This document shows positions 14,818 to 23,486 of a stretch of DNA of 34,981 bases, piece by piece (the first letter of the stretch is position 1; each line of letters starts with the position of its first letter). The position numbers and the translations under genes were made by a program. Below the pieces are notes generated by a model, which saw only the letters and a list, made by a program, of their open reading frames with translations, had not been told where the DNA came from and ran no database searches. Source of the stretch: Collinsella sp. (lineage in GTDB: Bacteria > Actinomycetota > Coriobacteriia > Coriobacteriales > Coriobacteriaceae); the NCBI GenBank assembly GCA_019419545.1, contig DXZT01000059.1, positions 1 to 34,981 of the forward strand. The letters run 5' to 3'.

Positions 14818-17475
14818 ATGAGTGCTGACTACCCGTCAATGACTACGGCCGAGATCCGCTCCAAGTTCCTCAACTTCTTTGAGGAGCGCGGTCTTAAGCT
14901 CTATCCTTCTTCGTCCCTTGTTCCCGACGACCCCTCGCTGCTGCTTGCCAACGCCGGCATGAACCAGTTTAAGGAGTACTACCAGGGCAAGAAGACCATG
15001 AAGGAGATCGGCGCGATCTCCTGCCAGAAGTGTGTCCGCACCAACGACATCGACTGCATCGGCGAGGACGGCCGTCACCTGTCGTTCTTCGAGATGCTCG
15101 GTGACTTCTCCTTTGGCGGCGTCTCCAAGCAGCAGGCTTGCGCTTGGGCCTTCGAGCTCATCACCAAGGAGTTCAAGCTGCCGCTCGATCGCCTGTACTT
15201 TACCGTCTTTACCGAGGACGACGAGACCCACGACGTGTGGCGTTCTCTGGGCGTTGCCGAGGACCACATCTCCCGCCTGGGCGAGGACGACAACTTCTGG
15301 GCTGCCGGCCCCACCGGCCCCTGCGGTCCGTGCTCCGAGATCTACTTTGACATGGGCGAGGAGGTCGGTTGCGGCAGCCCCGACTGCAAGCCCGGCTGCG
15401 ACTGCGACCGCTTCCTTGAGTTCTGGAACCTCGTGTTTACCCAGTACGACCGCCAGGAGGACGGCTCCATGCCGGAGCTGCCGCACCGCAACCTCGATAC
15501 GGGCATGGGCCTGGAGCGCATGGCCGCCATCATGCAGCACAAGACCGCCAACTACGACGGCGATTTGATGCAGCACCTCATCAAGCTGGGCGAGGAGATC
15601 AGCGGCAAGACCTATGACGCCGACGATTACTCCGGTGCCAGCCGCTCCCTGCGCATCATCGCCGACCACTCCCGTGCCGTCGACTTCATGATCTCTGACG
15701 GCATCCTGCCCGGTAACGAGGGTCGCGAGTACGTCCTTCGTCGCCTGCTCCGCCGTGCCGTGTTCCACGGTCGCCTGCTGGGCATCGAGGGCGCCTTCCT
15801 GACCAAGTTCATCGACGAGGTCAACGCTCAGATGGGCGAGGCCTATCCCGAGCTGCTCAAGAACGTCGCGCTCGTCAAGGGCATCGTCGCCTCTGAGGAG
15901 GAGCGCTTTTCCACGACGCTCGACAACGGCCGCGTTTACCTGGACGAGGCCTTGGCCGCGCTCGCCGATGGCGCTGTCCTTCCGGGCGATGTTGCCTTTA
16001 AGCTGCACGACACCTTTGGTTTCCCCATCGACCTGACCGTCGAGATTGCCGGCACTGCTGGCCACGACGTCGACATGGACGGTTTCACCGCCTGCATGGA
16101 GGACCAGAAGGCCCGCGCTCGCGCCAGTGCTAAGGGCGACGCCTGGGGCAGCTTTAACGACGTGTGGGTCGAGCTTTCGGACAAGGTCGCTGCGACCGAG
16201 TTCGACGGCTACGACAACGACGTCATCGAGGGCGCCAAGGTTGTGGCCATCGTGCGCAACGGCGAGTCCGTCGGGTCCGCTGCGGCGGGCGAGGATGTCG
16301 AGGTTGTGCTCGACCGCACCCCGTTCTATGCCGAGATGGGCGGCCAGCAGGGCGATGCCGGCGAGCTTTCCGCCGAGGGCGTTTCGCTGACCGTTTCCGA
16401 TACCAAGAACCACAACGGCCTGTATGCCCACGTTGCGCACGTCGCCGAGGGCACGCTGACCGTCGGTGCTACCGTGACCGCCGCGCTCGACGCCGAGCGC
16501 CGTGGCTTCCTGCGCCGTAACCACACCGCCACCCACCTGCTTGACGCCGCGCTTAAGCACGTCCTGGGCGAGCATGTCTCTCAGGCCGGCTCGCTGGTGA
16601 CGCCCGAGCACCTGCGCTTTGACTTCACGCACTTTGAGGCCCTGTCCTCCGAGCAGCTCAAGGCTGTTGAGGACCTGGTCAACCAGCAGATCTTTGCATC
16701 TAAGCCGGTCGTGACCCGCGTCATGGGCATCGACGAGGCCAAGGCCGCCGGCGCCGTCGCCCTGTTTGGCGAGAAGTATGGCGACGTCGTCCGCGTCGTT
16801 TCCGTGGGCGCCGAGGACCAGCCGTTCTCCCGCGAGCTCTGCGGTGGTACGCATGCTGCCAACACTGCCGAGATCGGCCTATTCAAGATTATCTCCGAGT
16901 CCTCCACGGGCTCGAACGTCCGCCGTATCGAGGCCGTTACCTCTAAGGGCGCCCTCGACTACATGGCCGACCGCCTGGCACTCGTTGACGCCGCTGCCGC
17001 TGCGCTCAAGTGCCGCGTTGACGAGGTTCCCGCTCGTGTGGAGAACCTGCAGGCCGAGCTGCGCGAGACGTCTAACAAGCTCAAGAAGGCGCTGACCGGT
17101 GGCTCCTCCGACGCTATCTCCAGCGCCATCGAGGGTGCCGTCGAGCTCGACGGCTATAAGCTCGTCGTCGCTGAGCTCCAGGGCCTTGAGGCCGCCGACC
17201 TGCGCAACGTTTGGGATACCGTGCACCAGAAGGTCGCCGGTCCCGTTGCCTGTGTTGTTGCCAGCGTGACCGAGAAGGGCACCCCGGCCCTGCTCGCCGC
17301 CGGCTCCGATGACGCCGTGAAGGCCGGTTTCCACGCCGGCAACGTGATCAAGCAGATCGCGGGTCTGGTCGATGGTCGCGGTGGCGGCCGTCCCAACATG
17401 GCCCAGGCCGGTGGCAAGAACGCTGCCGGTATCGCCGATGCCCTCGCGGCCGCCAAGACCGCGCTCGGCGCCTAA
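14818..17475 (+). CDS. alaS: Alanyl-tRNA synthetase
   Basis: Charges tRNA-Ala with alanine and hydrolyses Ser/Gly mistakes. At 885 residues it has the full bacterial layout: class II catalytic domain at the N-terminus (LANAGMNQFK, VRTNDIDCIGEDGRH, TGMGLERMA), tRNA-recognition region, editing domain and C-terminal DHHA1 domain. The editing-site zinc ligands are complete: His569 and His573 (NHTATHLLD), Cys675 and His679 (CGGTHAANT). ATG 14818 is chosen because GAGGAG precedes it; the frame is open upstream only through the promoter. It heads a chain of ruvX, mltG, yqeG, aroK and aroB-like with almost no gaps. Codon bias is strong, as for ileS. Confidence 0.97.
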   Translation: MSADYPSMTTAEIRSKFLNFFEERGLKLYPSSSLVPDDPSLLLANAGMNQFKEYYQGKKTMKEIGAISCQKCVRTNDIDCIGEDGRHLSFFEMLGDFSFGGVSKQQACAWAFELITKEFKLPLDRLYFTVFTEDDETHDVWRSLGVAEDHISRLGEDDNFWAAGPTGPCGPCSEIYFDMGEEVGCGSPDCKPGCDCDRFLEFWNLVFTQYDRQEDGSMPELPHRNLDTGMGLERMAAIMQHKTANYDGDLMQHLIKLGEEISGKTYDADDYSGASRSLRIIADHSRAVDFMISDGILPGNEGREYVLRRLLRRAVFHGRLLGIEGAFLTKFIDEVNAQMGEAYPELLKNVALVKGIVASEEERFSTTLDNGRVYLDEALAALADGAVLPGDVAFKLHDTFGFPIDLTVEIAGTAGHDVDMDGFTACMEDQKARARASAKGDAWGSFNDVWVELSDKVAATEFDGYDNDVIEGAKVVAIVRNGESVGSAAAGEDVEVVLDRTPFYAEMGGQQGDAGELSAEGVSLTVSDTKNHNGLYAHVAHVAEGTLTVGATVTAALDAERRGFLRRNHTATHLLDAALKHVLGEHVSQAGSLVTPEHLRFDFTHFEALSSEQLKAVEDLVNQQIFASKPVVTRVMGIDEAKAAGAVALFGEKYGDVVRVVSVGAEDQPFSRELCGGTHAANTAEIGLFKIISESSTGSNVRRIEAVTSKGALDYMADRLALVDAAAAALKCRVDEVPARVENLQAELRETSNKLKKALTGGSSDAISSAIEGAVELDGYKLVVAELQGLEAADLRNVWDTVHQKVAGPVACVVASVTEKGTPALLAAGSDDAVKAGFHAGNVIKQIAGLVDGRGGGRPNMAQAGGKNAAGIADALAAAKTALGA

Positions 17476-17484
17476 GTAGTCGCT

Positions 17485-17913
17485 GTGGTCGCGCTCGCGC
17501 TGGACATAGGGGAGACCAGGATCGGCATCGCCGTCTCGAGCCGTGATGGCAAGATGGCGATGCCCGTCAAGGTGCTTCCGGCCGCTGAGGTTACCGGTAT
17601 GGCCAAGACGTTCCGTTACCTGGTCGAGGACTATGAGCCCGACATCTTGGTAAGCGGGCGTCCCCTGACCATGGCCGGCGAGCCTGGCCCTCAGGCCGAG
17701 CGCGTTGCCGCCATAGCGCAAAAGATCGCCGACGAGCTCGATCTTCCGCTGGAGTTTGAGGACGAGCGCCTGTCCTCGCAAGAGGCCAAGCGTATCCTGC
17801 GCGAGCAGGGACTCAACGAAAAGCAGATGAGGGGCAAGATCGACATGATCGCCGCCAGCCTGTTCTTGCAGACGTGGCTCGATCGCAAAAACGAGGAGGT
17901 TTCGCATGTCTAG
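17485..17913 (+). CDS. ruvX: Holliday-junction resolvase-like RuvX/YqgF
   Basis: A 142-residue RNase H-fold nuclease family member implicated in 16S rRNA 5'-end processing and possibly recombination. The first catalytic Asp is in ALALDIGETRIGIAVS. GRPLTMAGEPGPQ is the typical second motif. The acidic residues EDERLSSQEA and GKIDMIAASLFLQ complete the site. The GTG start lies nine bases after the alaS stop with no clear ribosome site, so translation is probably coupled. The alaS-ruvX-mltG order is widespread in Gram-positive bacteria and supports the call. It overlaps mltG by eight bases. Confidence 0.92.
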   Translation: MVALALDIGETRIGIAVSSRDGKMAMPVKVLPAAEVTGMAKTFRYLVEDYEPDILVSGRPLTMAGEPGPQAERVAAIAQKIADELDLPLEFEDERLSSQEAKRILREQGLNEKQMRGKIDMIAASLFLQTWLDRKNEEVSHV

Positions 17914-19327
17914 CGCTTTCGATCCGCGCCAGCCGAATCGTACACGACAGCCTGCGCCACGCCCTGTATCGTCCGGTCAGCGTCCGATGCAACCGACTCA
18001 GCGCGCGGCCCAACCCGCCGCACGTTCGGCGCAGCCCTCTTCTTGCCCCACTCAGCCCACTCAGCGTCCAGGCCAGCAGCCTGTTCGTCGTCCTGCTCAG
18101 CAGTCTGCTGCCCATACAGCCCAGCCCGCGGGCGGTTCCCGCTTTAAGCAGCAGGCTCCTGCCCAGCGTACGCAGGGACAGGCACCGCAATCACGCTCCC
18201 ACGCACATCATGCTCATGGCTCGCACGGCGTTGCTCCGGCCACGCGCTCGAGCTATTACACGCGCGCTCGCCGTGGTGCCCAAAAGAAAAGCTCCCCGGT
18301 GCCTATGATTATCGGTGGCGTCGTCGCCGTGCTTGCGCTTGTCGCGATCGTTTTCTTTGTCGTGCCAGCTGTCAAGGGCTTTTTTGCTGGTGAGGATGCG
18401 AAAGTCACTGCTGGCCAGCAGGTTACTATCACTATTCCCGATGGTGCCTCGGGTGACAGCATCGCTTCGATTCTCTCCGAGAACCATATCGTCGAAAATC
18501 CCAAGGATTATTACGCGGCGGTCAAAAAGCTCAACGCCGACATGTCGCTCAAGCCCGGCACCTACTCGTTCACCACGCTCATGGACGCGACCGAGGTCGT
18601 TCAGCAGCTCATGGAGGGCCCCAATGCGGGCTCCGATGCACTGACTATTCCAGAGGGCCTGACGGTTGATCAGATCGCCGATCGCGTGGCCAAGGCATAC
18701 GACAGTATCTCCAAGGAAGACTTCCTCAATCAGGCAAAGGCCTCCAACTATGTGAAGGACTATAGCTTCCTTGAGGGCGCTGCAAACGATTCGCTCGAGG
18801 GCTTCCTATTCCCCAAGACCTATTCGTTGGGTAAGAAACCGAGCGCCGATGATGTGATTCGCGCCATGCTCGATCAATTCAACACCGAGTACAAGTCGCT
18901 CGATTTTGCCGGCTGCGAGGCCAAAATCAAGGAGCGCTACGGCGTGGGGATGTCCGATTACGACATCATCAATCTCGCTTCCATCGTTGAGCGCGAAGGC
19001 CTCAACGCCGAGCAGCGCGCGCATGTCGCCTCGGTGTTCTACAACCGTCTTGCCGGCAAGCTCGATGGTCTGTGCTACCTCAATAGCGATGCGACCATGA
19101 TGTATGTCACCGGCGGCGAGGTTACCGCCGACGACCTGCAGAGCGATAGCCCGTATAACACCTATAAGCACGAGGGCCTGCCGCCCACGCCCATCTGCTC
19201 TCCGTCACTCGAGGCGCTCAAGGCAACCCTTGAGCCCACCGACTCCGATGACCTGTATTTCTACATTACGCAGGACGAGGAGTATTTCTCTCAGACCTAC
19301 GAAGAGCACCAACAGTCTTGGAATTAA
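17906..19327 (+). CDS. mltG: Endolytic murein transglycosylase MltG (YceG-like) with long N-terminal extension
   Basis: Cuts nascent peptidoglycan strands at the outer face of the membrane and helps set glycan length. The first 130 residues are cytoplasmic, rich in Gln, Pro, Arg and Ala, and of low complexity. One helix (about 133-155) crosses the membrane. An extracellular LysM-like part (TIPDGASGDSIASIL) and the YceG catalytic domain follow. LEGFLFPKTY, the catalytic Glu362 in NLASIVEREG, and SPYNTYKHEGLPPTPICSP match the family. The start overlaps ruvX by eight bases with GAGGAGG upstream. At 473 residues it exceeds the roughly 340 of E. coli because of the N-terminal tail. Confidence 0.93.
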   Translation: MSSAFDPRQPNRTRQPAPRPVSSGQRPMQPTQRAAQPAARSAQPSSCPTQPTQRPGQQPVRRPAQQSAAHTAQPAGGSRFKQQAPAQRTQGQAPQSRSHAHHAHGSHGVAPATRSSYYTRARRGAQKKSSPVPMIIGGVVAVLALVAIVFFVVPAVKGFFAGEDAKVTAGQQVTITIPDGASGDSIASILSENHIVENPKDYYAAVKKLNADMSLKPGTYSFTTLMDATEVVQQLMEGPNAGSDALTIPEGLTVDQIADRVAKAYDSISKEDFLNQAKASNYVKDYSFLEGAANDSLEGFLFPKTYSLGKKPSADDVIRAMLDQFNTEYKSLDFAGCEAKIKERYGVGMSDYDIINLASIVEREGLNAEQRAHVASVFYNRLAGKLDGLCYLNSDATMMYVTGGEVTADDLQSDSPYNTYKHEGLPPTPICSPSLEALKATLEPTDSDDLYFYITQDEEYFSQTYEEHQQSWN

Positions 19328-19329
19328 AC

Positions 19330-19827
19330 ATGAGGATTTTCAGCCCCAAACGATATGTTGCCTCGGTCGACCGCATCGACCTTGATACCCTGTGGGCCGA
19401 CGGCAAGCGCGCCATTTTGCTCGACCGCGATAACACCCTGGTGCCGCGTGATACCGAGCAGGTTCCCGCTGCCGTCTCGGCCTGGCTCGACGCCGCTCGT
19501 GCCAAGGGCTTTAAGCTGTGCATGGTGTCGAACAACTGGCATCGCGACCAGGTCATGAGCTCAGCACGCGAGCTGGGGCTCGAGGCCATCAGCCATGCCA
19601 TGAAGCCTGCACCGTTTGCTCTCAAGGCCGGTCTTAAGCGCTTGGGCGCCACGGCCGATGAGGCTGTGCTGATCGGTGACCAGCTGTACACGGACGTGTG
19701 GAGCGGTAACTTTGCCGGCGTCGACACGATCTTGGTAAAGCCACAGGCAACTCAGGACCTGTGGTATACGCAGATCTTCCGTATCTTTGAGCGCCGGGCC
19801 CTGCGCGACCTTCCCTGCGAGGAATAG
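19330..19827 (+). CDS. YqeG-family HAD phosphatase
   Basis: A 165-residue HAD-superfamily (IIIA) hydrolase. The nucleophile motif is LLDRDNTLV, motif II is MVSNNWH, a conserved Lys follows (AMKPAPFAL), and the acidic motif is IGDQLYTDVWSGN. Family members are putative phosphatidylglycerophosphate phosphatases or phosphatases of unknown substrate; some act in phosphatidylglycerol synthesis. The ATG at 19330 is two bases after the mltG stop. The ribosome site is weak, so coupling is likely. In Bacillus yqeG precedes yqeH and aroE; here aroK and an aroB-like gene follow, a related neighbourhood. Confidence 0.85.
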   Translation: MRIFSPKRYVASVDRIDLDTLWADGKRAILLDRDNTLVPRDTEQVPAAVSAWLDAARAKGFKLCMVSNNWHRDQVMSSARELGLEAISHAMKPAPFALKAGLKRLGATADEAVLIGDQLYTDVWSGNFAGVDTILVKPQATQDLWYTQIFRIFERRALRDLPCEE

Positions 19828-19835
19828 GTTTCGTC

Positions 19836-20369
19836 ATGTCCCAGCACACCAAGCACGGCTGCGACCATATCTTCTTTATCGGGTTTTTGGGTGCGGGCAA
19901 ATCGACGCTCGCACGCAACGTGGGCACGATGTTCAAGCGTCGGTTTATTGATACCGACCGCCTTGTCGTGCGCCGTTGCGGCAAATCGGTAACCGAGATT
20001 TTTGAAACCGAGGGCGAGGAGCGCTTTCGCGAGCTCGAAACCTCGGCGCTCCGTTCGCTCCAAAGCGAGCGCAGCCTGCTGGTTTCGTGCGGTGGTGGCA
20101 TTGTCGAGACGCCGGTCAATATCGAGCTTATGCACCAGATGGGTACCTGCGTGTACCTCGAGGGCGATTTTGAGGATTCGATGCGCCAGATCCGCCGCTC
20201 CGACACGCGTCCCGATTTCCGCTCGCCCGAGCACGCGGCGCTGCTCTTTGAGCATCGCCGTCCGTTGTATCGTCAAGCTGCCGATCTTACCCTTGTTATT
20301 CGCAACAAGTCCTTCGAGGACGTTTCCTACCTTTGTGCCGAGATGCTTTTGGAGCGTGGACTGCTATGA
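19836..20369 (+). CDS. aroK: Shikimate kinase
   Basis: Phosphorylates shikimate at the 3-hydroxyl with ATP, the fifth step to chorismate. The 177-residue P-loop kinase has Walker A GFLGAGKST (16-24), the shikimate-binding DTD (39-41), FRELE (64-68), CGGG (85-88), the lid Arg in DTRPDF and the adenine-binding RRPLYRQAADL. All family residues appear intact, unlike those of the AroB-like protein encoded next. The stop overlaps that gene's ATG. If the shikimate pathway is otherwise absent here, this enzyme could have another small-molecule substrate, but nothing in its sequence says so. Confidence 0.9.
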   Translation: MSQHTKHGCDHIFFIGFLGAGKSTLARNVGTMFKRRFIDTDRLVVRRCGKSVTEIFETEGEERFRELETSALRSLQSERSLLVSCGGGIVETPVNIELMHQMGTCVYLEGDFEDSMRQIRRSDTRPDFRSPEHAALLFEHRRPLYRQAADLTLVIRNKSFEDVSYLCAEMLLERGLL

Positions 20370-21475
20370 TTCGCCGTCAACTTATCAATTTCCAAAACCG
20401 CAGTGTCGATGTCCGCGTCGGATTGGGCGCGTTCGAGGAGCTGTCGCGCATGTTTGCCTCGGCTGTGGGCAAACCCAAGCGGGCGATGGTGGTTTGGAAC
20501 AGCGCCACATCCGAGCGTTTTGGCGAGGTTGTCGAGCATGCGCTGGTCGACGCCGGTTTTGCCGTGTCGCCGCTTGTCCTCGAGGTTTCGCCTGCCGGTG
20601 CTACGCTGGCCGATGCCGATACCGTTTTTGGCGCCCTGTCGGCTAACGGCATTACCTGCGACGATCTCGTTGTCGCTGTCGGCGACACGGCGACCTGCTC
20701 GGTCGTTTGCTGGTGTGCCAATCAGTGGTGCGGTCGCACCGAGTGCGCCTTGCTGCCGACGACGTTCGACGCCATGCTCACGGTCGCGACGACTATGAAG
20801 CCACTCGTCGCCTCGTCGGCGAATGCGCTTCCCGCTATCGCGTTCCGTCCCGAGCCGGGCTTGGTCGTGTGTGACCTCGAACTTGTTCGCGAAGCGGACC
20901 CCGAGGACCTCAAGCTCGGTTATGCGGTACTTGTTGGCACCATGCTTTCGAGCAGCAAGTCCCGTTGGAATCAGTTTACCGAGACCATCCCCGAGATTCT
21001 CGCTGGCGAGGAAGTCGCGCTCGTCAATGCCGTTCAGTGGTCTCAGACTGCCCGCAAGGACGTACTGATGGCCACGAACCCGAGCGCCCGCCATGCGCTC
21101 GATTTTGGCAAGACGGGGGAGCGTACCCTGCGCGCCTGCTTGGGCGATGCCGCTTCGCAGGTCCCTGCCTACCAGCTGTTGTCCGAAGGTATACGCTTTG
21201 AGGCGCGCCTAGCACATGATGCCTGCGACTTCGATATCGACTACGTGTTTGAGGTTGATGACTGCCTGGAGGACTTTGGTATCGAGGAGCTTGCCTTCGA
21301 TCTGGAGCCTGCCGCATATATCGAGGAGTTCCGCAAGCAGCAGTTCGCCCGCTCGAACCGCAGCATGTTGCCGCTGCCCGCGGCACTTGGCGCCATTCGT
21401 CTAACGAGCGTTGAGGACGAGGTTCTTGAGCGCCATGCTCACGCCTACTTGGCTTCTCGCAAAGAACTTCTCTAA
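20366..21475 (+). CDS. aroB: 3-dehydroquinate synthase-like protein with lost active site
   Basis: A 369-residue protein that aligns with AroB along most of its length: DTVFGAL (85-91), DDLVVAVGD, PTT (131-133), FRPEPGLVVCDLE. Its place directly after aroK is the classic one. The catalytic parts are changed. The NAD-binding GGGVVGD is VGDTATC (105-111). The QVDSSVGGK segment keeps only the Lys (145), its Asp being Thr139. The metal ligand Glu of LAEVIKYG is Tyr186. NLGHTFGH is DFGKTGER, and HGEAV has no counterpart (SEGIRF). It is therefore unlikely to make dehydroquinate. The frame is intact over 1.1 kb with normal codon use, so it is not a decaying pseudogene. A binding, regulatory or new enzymatic role is possible but unproven. 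ATG 20366 overlaps the aroK stop. Confidence 0.75.
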   Translation: MIRRQLINFQNRSVDVRVGLGAFEELSRMFASAVGKPKRAMVVWNSATSERFGEVVEHALVDAGFAVSPLVLEVSPAGATLADADTVFGALSANGITCDDLVVAVGDTATCSVVCWCANQWCGRTECALLPTTFDAMLTVATTMKPLVASSANALPAIAFRPEPGLVVCDLELVREADPEDLKLGYAVLVGTMLSSSKSRWNQFTETIPEILAGEEVALVNAVQWSQTARKDVLMATNPSARHALDFGKTGERTLRACLGDAASQVPAYQLLSEGIRFEARLAHDACDFDIDYVFEVDDCLEDFGIEELAFDLEPAAYIEEFRKQQFARSNRSMLPLPAALGAIRLTSVEDEVLERHAHAYLASRKELL

Positions 21476-21481
21476 GTTTTA

Positions 21482-21507
21482 TTGACATCCATCGTCTTTC
21501 GTATCAT
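21482..21507 (+). promoter_or_regulatory. Candidate promoter of the M24 peptidase gene
   Basis: A perfect TTGACA (21482-21487) and TATCAT (21502-21507) lie just after the aroB-like stop. The spacing of 14 is short. A 100-base leader follows containing small GC-rich hairpins such as GGGA/TCCC around 21570. Confidence 0.4.
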
Positions 21508-21607
21508 GTTGAGGTGCGGGTTTTCAATCGGTTGCGGATCGCGTGCGAATCCGTCTTTCGATCGGGATCCGTCCCGCTTTTATGAGGACAACAAGAAAGG
21601 AATCTGC

Positions 21608-22738
21608 ATGTCTGATTTTGCTGCCGGTCCTGCCGGTCGTATCGAGCGCGTCCGTGCCCTGATGGCTGAGCGCGGCTACGACGCCATCGTCGTGCGCGAC
21701 GAGGCCAATCTCCGTTGGCTCACGGGCGTGAAGGGCGTCTTCGATTACACCTTCGAGTTCCCTCACGCCGCGTTTATTACGGCCGATCAGTGCCTGTTCC
21801 ACACTGACTCGCGCTATCTCAACAGTTTTGAGGAGAACACGCCCGCCGGCAGCCCCTGGGTCTACGACATGGACGAGGGCACCATCCCCGGCTGGGTCGC
21901 CGGCAAGATTGCGGCCAACAAATGCCGCGTCTGCGCCGTCGAGGATGACATGCAGATTAACTTCTACCAGGGTATTCAGCGTGGTCTGGAGGACCGCTCC
22001 GTTGCCTGCATGCTGCCGCTGATGCATGACGACATCCGCAAGATGCGTGCCATCAAGGATGCAGAGGAGATCGAGCTCATGCGCCACGCGCAGTCGATTA
22101 CCGATGCCGCCTTCCAGCACATGCTCGGCTTTATTAAGCCCGGCATGACCGAGAAGCAAGTCCGCAACGAGCTCGAGAACTTTATGTTCGCCAACGGCGC
22201 CGACAGCCTGGCCTTTGGCTCCATCGTCGCGAGCGGTCCCAACACCGCCAATCCGCATGCCGTCCCGAGCGACCGCGTGATCGAGAAGGGCGACTTTGTC
22301 CTCATGGATTACGGTGCGGGCTACTGCGACTACCGCTCCGACATGACGCGCACTGTCGTGATGGGCGAGCCCACCCAGGAGCAGCTCGACCTGTACGCGC
22401 TCGTGCGCCGCACCCATGAGGAGTGCGTCGCCGCTATCCATCCGGGCGTCGAGGGCAACGACATTTTCAAGCTTTCCAAGAAGATTATTGGCGATGCCGG
22501 CTATGGCGATTACTACAACCATGGTCTGGGCCACGGCGTGGGCATCGACATCCACGAGCTGCCTAACTTCAACCGCAGCAAGAATATCATCGAAGTCGGC
22601 TCGGTTATCACCATGGAGCCCGGCGTGTACCTGCCCGGCGTGGGCGGCGTGCGCCTGGAGGACTACGGCGTCGTCACCGAGAACGGCTACGAGCCCTTCA
22701 CCAAGACCCCGCACGACCTGCATATTATCGATTGCTAA
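21608..22738 (+). CDS. pepP: M24 family Xaa-Pro aminopeptidase
   Basis: A cytosolic metallopeptidase that removes N-terminal residues before proline, or splits X-Pro dipeptides. Of its 376 residues the first 125 or so form the creatinase N-domain. The pita-bread domain carries the five metal ligands: Asp in LMDYGAGY, Asp in RSDMTRTV, His in HGLGHGVGIDIHE, Glu in TMEPGVYLPG and Glu in VRLEDYG. ATG 21608 has AAAGGAA upstream; the longer open frame has no ribosome site. It lies directly before efp, as pepQ-type genes do in many Gram-positive bacteria. A terminator separates the two. X-Pro aminopeptidase against prolidase cannot be decided from sequence alone. Confidence 0.9.
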   Translation: MSDFAAGPAGRIERVRALMAERGYDAIVVRDEANLRWLTGVKGVFDYTFEFPHAAFITADQCLFHTDSRYLNSFEENTPAGSPWVYDMDEGTIPGWVAGKIAANKCRVCAVEDDMQINFYQGIQRGLEDRSVACMLPLMHDDIRKMRAIKDAEEIELMRHAQSITDAAFQHMLGFIKPGMTEKQVRNELENFMFANGADSLAFGSIVASGPNTANPHAVPSDRVIEKGDFVLMDYGAGYCDYRSDMTRTVVMGEPTQEQLDLYALVRRTHEECVAAIHPGVEGNDIFKLSKKIIGDAGYGDYYNHGLGHGVGIDIHELPNFNRSKNIIEVGSVITMEPGVYLPGVGGVRLEDYGVVTENGYEPFTKTPHDLHIIDC

Positions 22739-22761
22739 ACCATCCATTTGGGTTTTTGGAG

Positions 22762-22806
22762 GCGGGGCGTCCGGATCGATTCGGGCGTCCCGCGTTCTCT
22801 TTTTAT
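22762..22806 (+). terminator. Terminator after the M24 peptidase
   Basis: A 12-base stem GCGGGGCGTCCG/CGGGCGTCCCGC with two G-T pairs (22762-22773, 22782-22793), then a T-rich tract. Confidence 0.85.
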
Positions 22807-22835
22807 GCGCTCGCCGCAGCCGCCGTCTGCAAGTG

Positions 22836-22841
22836 TATAAT
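22836..22841 (+). promoter_or_regulatory. -10 of the efp operon
   Basis: A perfect TATAAT, 57 bases before the efp ATG and preceded by TG. No clear -35 is seen. Confidence 0.6.
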
Positions 22842-22898
22842 TTCGCTCGTATGTAATTTGGACGTTTGTGCGTCTAGCCAATAACAAGAAAGGTCGCT

Positions 22899-23462
22899 AT
22901 GCCTACTATCTCTACCGCCGACTTCAAGAACGGCCTCGGTCTCCGCATTAAGGACAAGGTCTACACCATCGTCGAGTTCCAGCACGTCAAGCCGGGCAAG
23001 GGCGGCGCTTTCGTGCGCTACAAGACTCGCGACATCAAGAGTGGCCGCGTCGTCGAGAACACCTGCAACGCCGGCACCAAGTTCGAGAGCGTCATGCTCA
23101 CCACCCGTGAGTTCCAGTACCTCTACAACGACGGCGCCGATTACATCTTCATGGACAACGAGTCCTACGAGCAGGTTCCCGTTCCCGAGGATATGGTGGG
23201 CGAGAACGCCAAGTGGCTGCGCGAGAATGACACCTGCCAGCTGCTCTTCGCCGACGACGAGCTCATGGGCGTGACCCCGCCGATGTTCATCGAGACCACC
23301 ATCGTCCAGACCGACCCGGGCTTCAAGGGCGATACCGTCCAGGGTTCCACTAAGCCGGCCACCATCGACACCGGCGCTGTCATCCAGGTCCCAATGTACC
23401 TCAACGAGGGCGAGGTCATCAAGGTTGACACCCGCGACGGCAAGTTCGTCTCCCGCGTCTAG
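22899..23462 (+). CDS. efp: Elongation factor P
   Basis: Binds ribosomes stalled on polyproline and restores peptide bond formation. The 187-residue, three-domain protein has the tip loop HVKPGKGGAF with Lys34 at the position modified in most bacteria. No EpmA/EpmB or other modifying gene is nearby. The C-terminal OB domain has the usual GDTVQGSTKPATIDTGA segment. AAAGG lies five bases before the ATG. It heads a chain of asp23, nusB, xseB, tlyA, nadK and recN with gaps of 25 bases or less. Codon bias is among the strongest in the window, fitting high expression. Confidence 0.97.
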   Translation: MPTISTADFKNGLGLRIKDKVYTIVEFQHVKPGKGGAFVRYKTRDIKSGRVVENTCNAGTKFESVMLTTREFQYLYNDGADYIFMDNESYEQVPVPEDMVGENAKWLRENDTCQLLFADDELMGVTPPMFIETTIVQTDPGFKGDTVQGSTKPATIDTGAVIQVPMYLNEGEVIKVDTRDGKFVSRV

Positions 23463-23486
23463 CAACCAACTCTTCTAGGAGGACTC

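Noticed and set aside
14836..16854. 672-codon open frame antisense to alaS
   Set aside because: Shadow of strong codon bias in alaS, with no recognisable motif and no promoter at its start.
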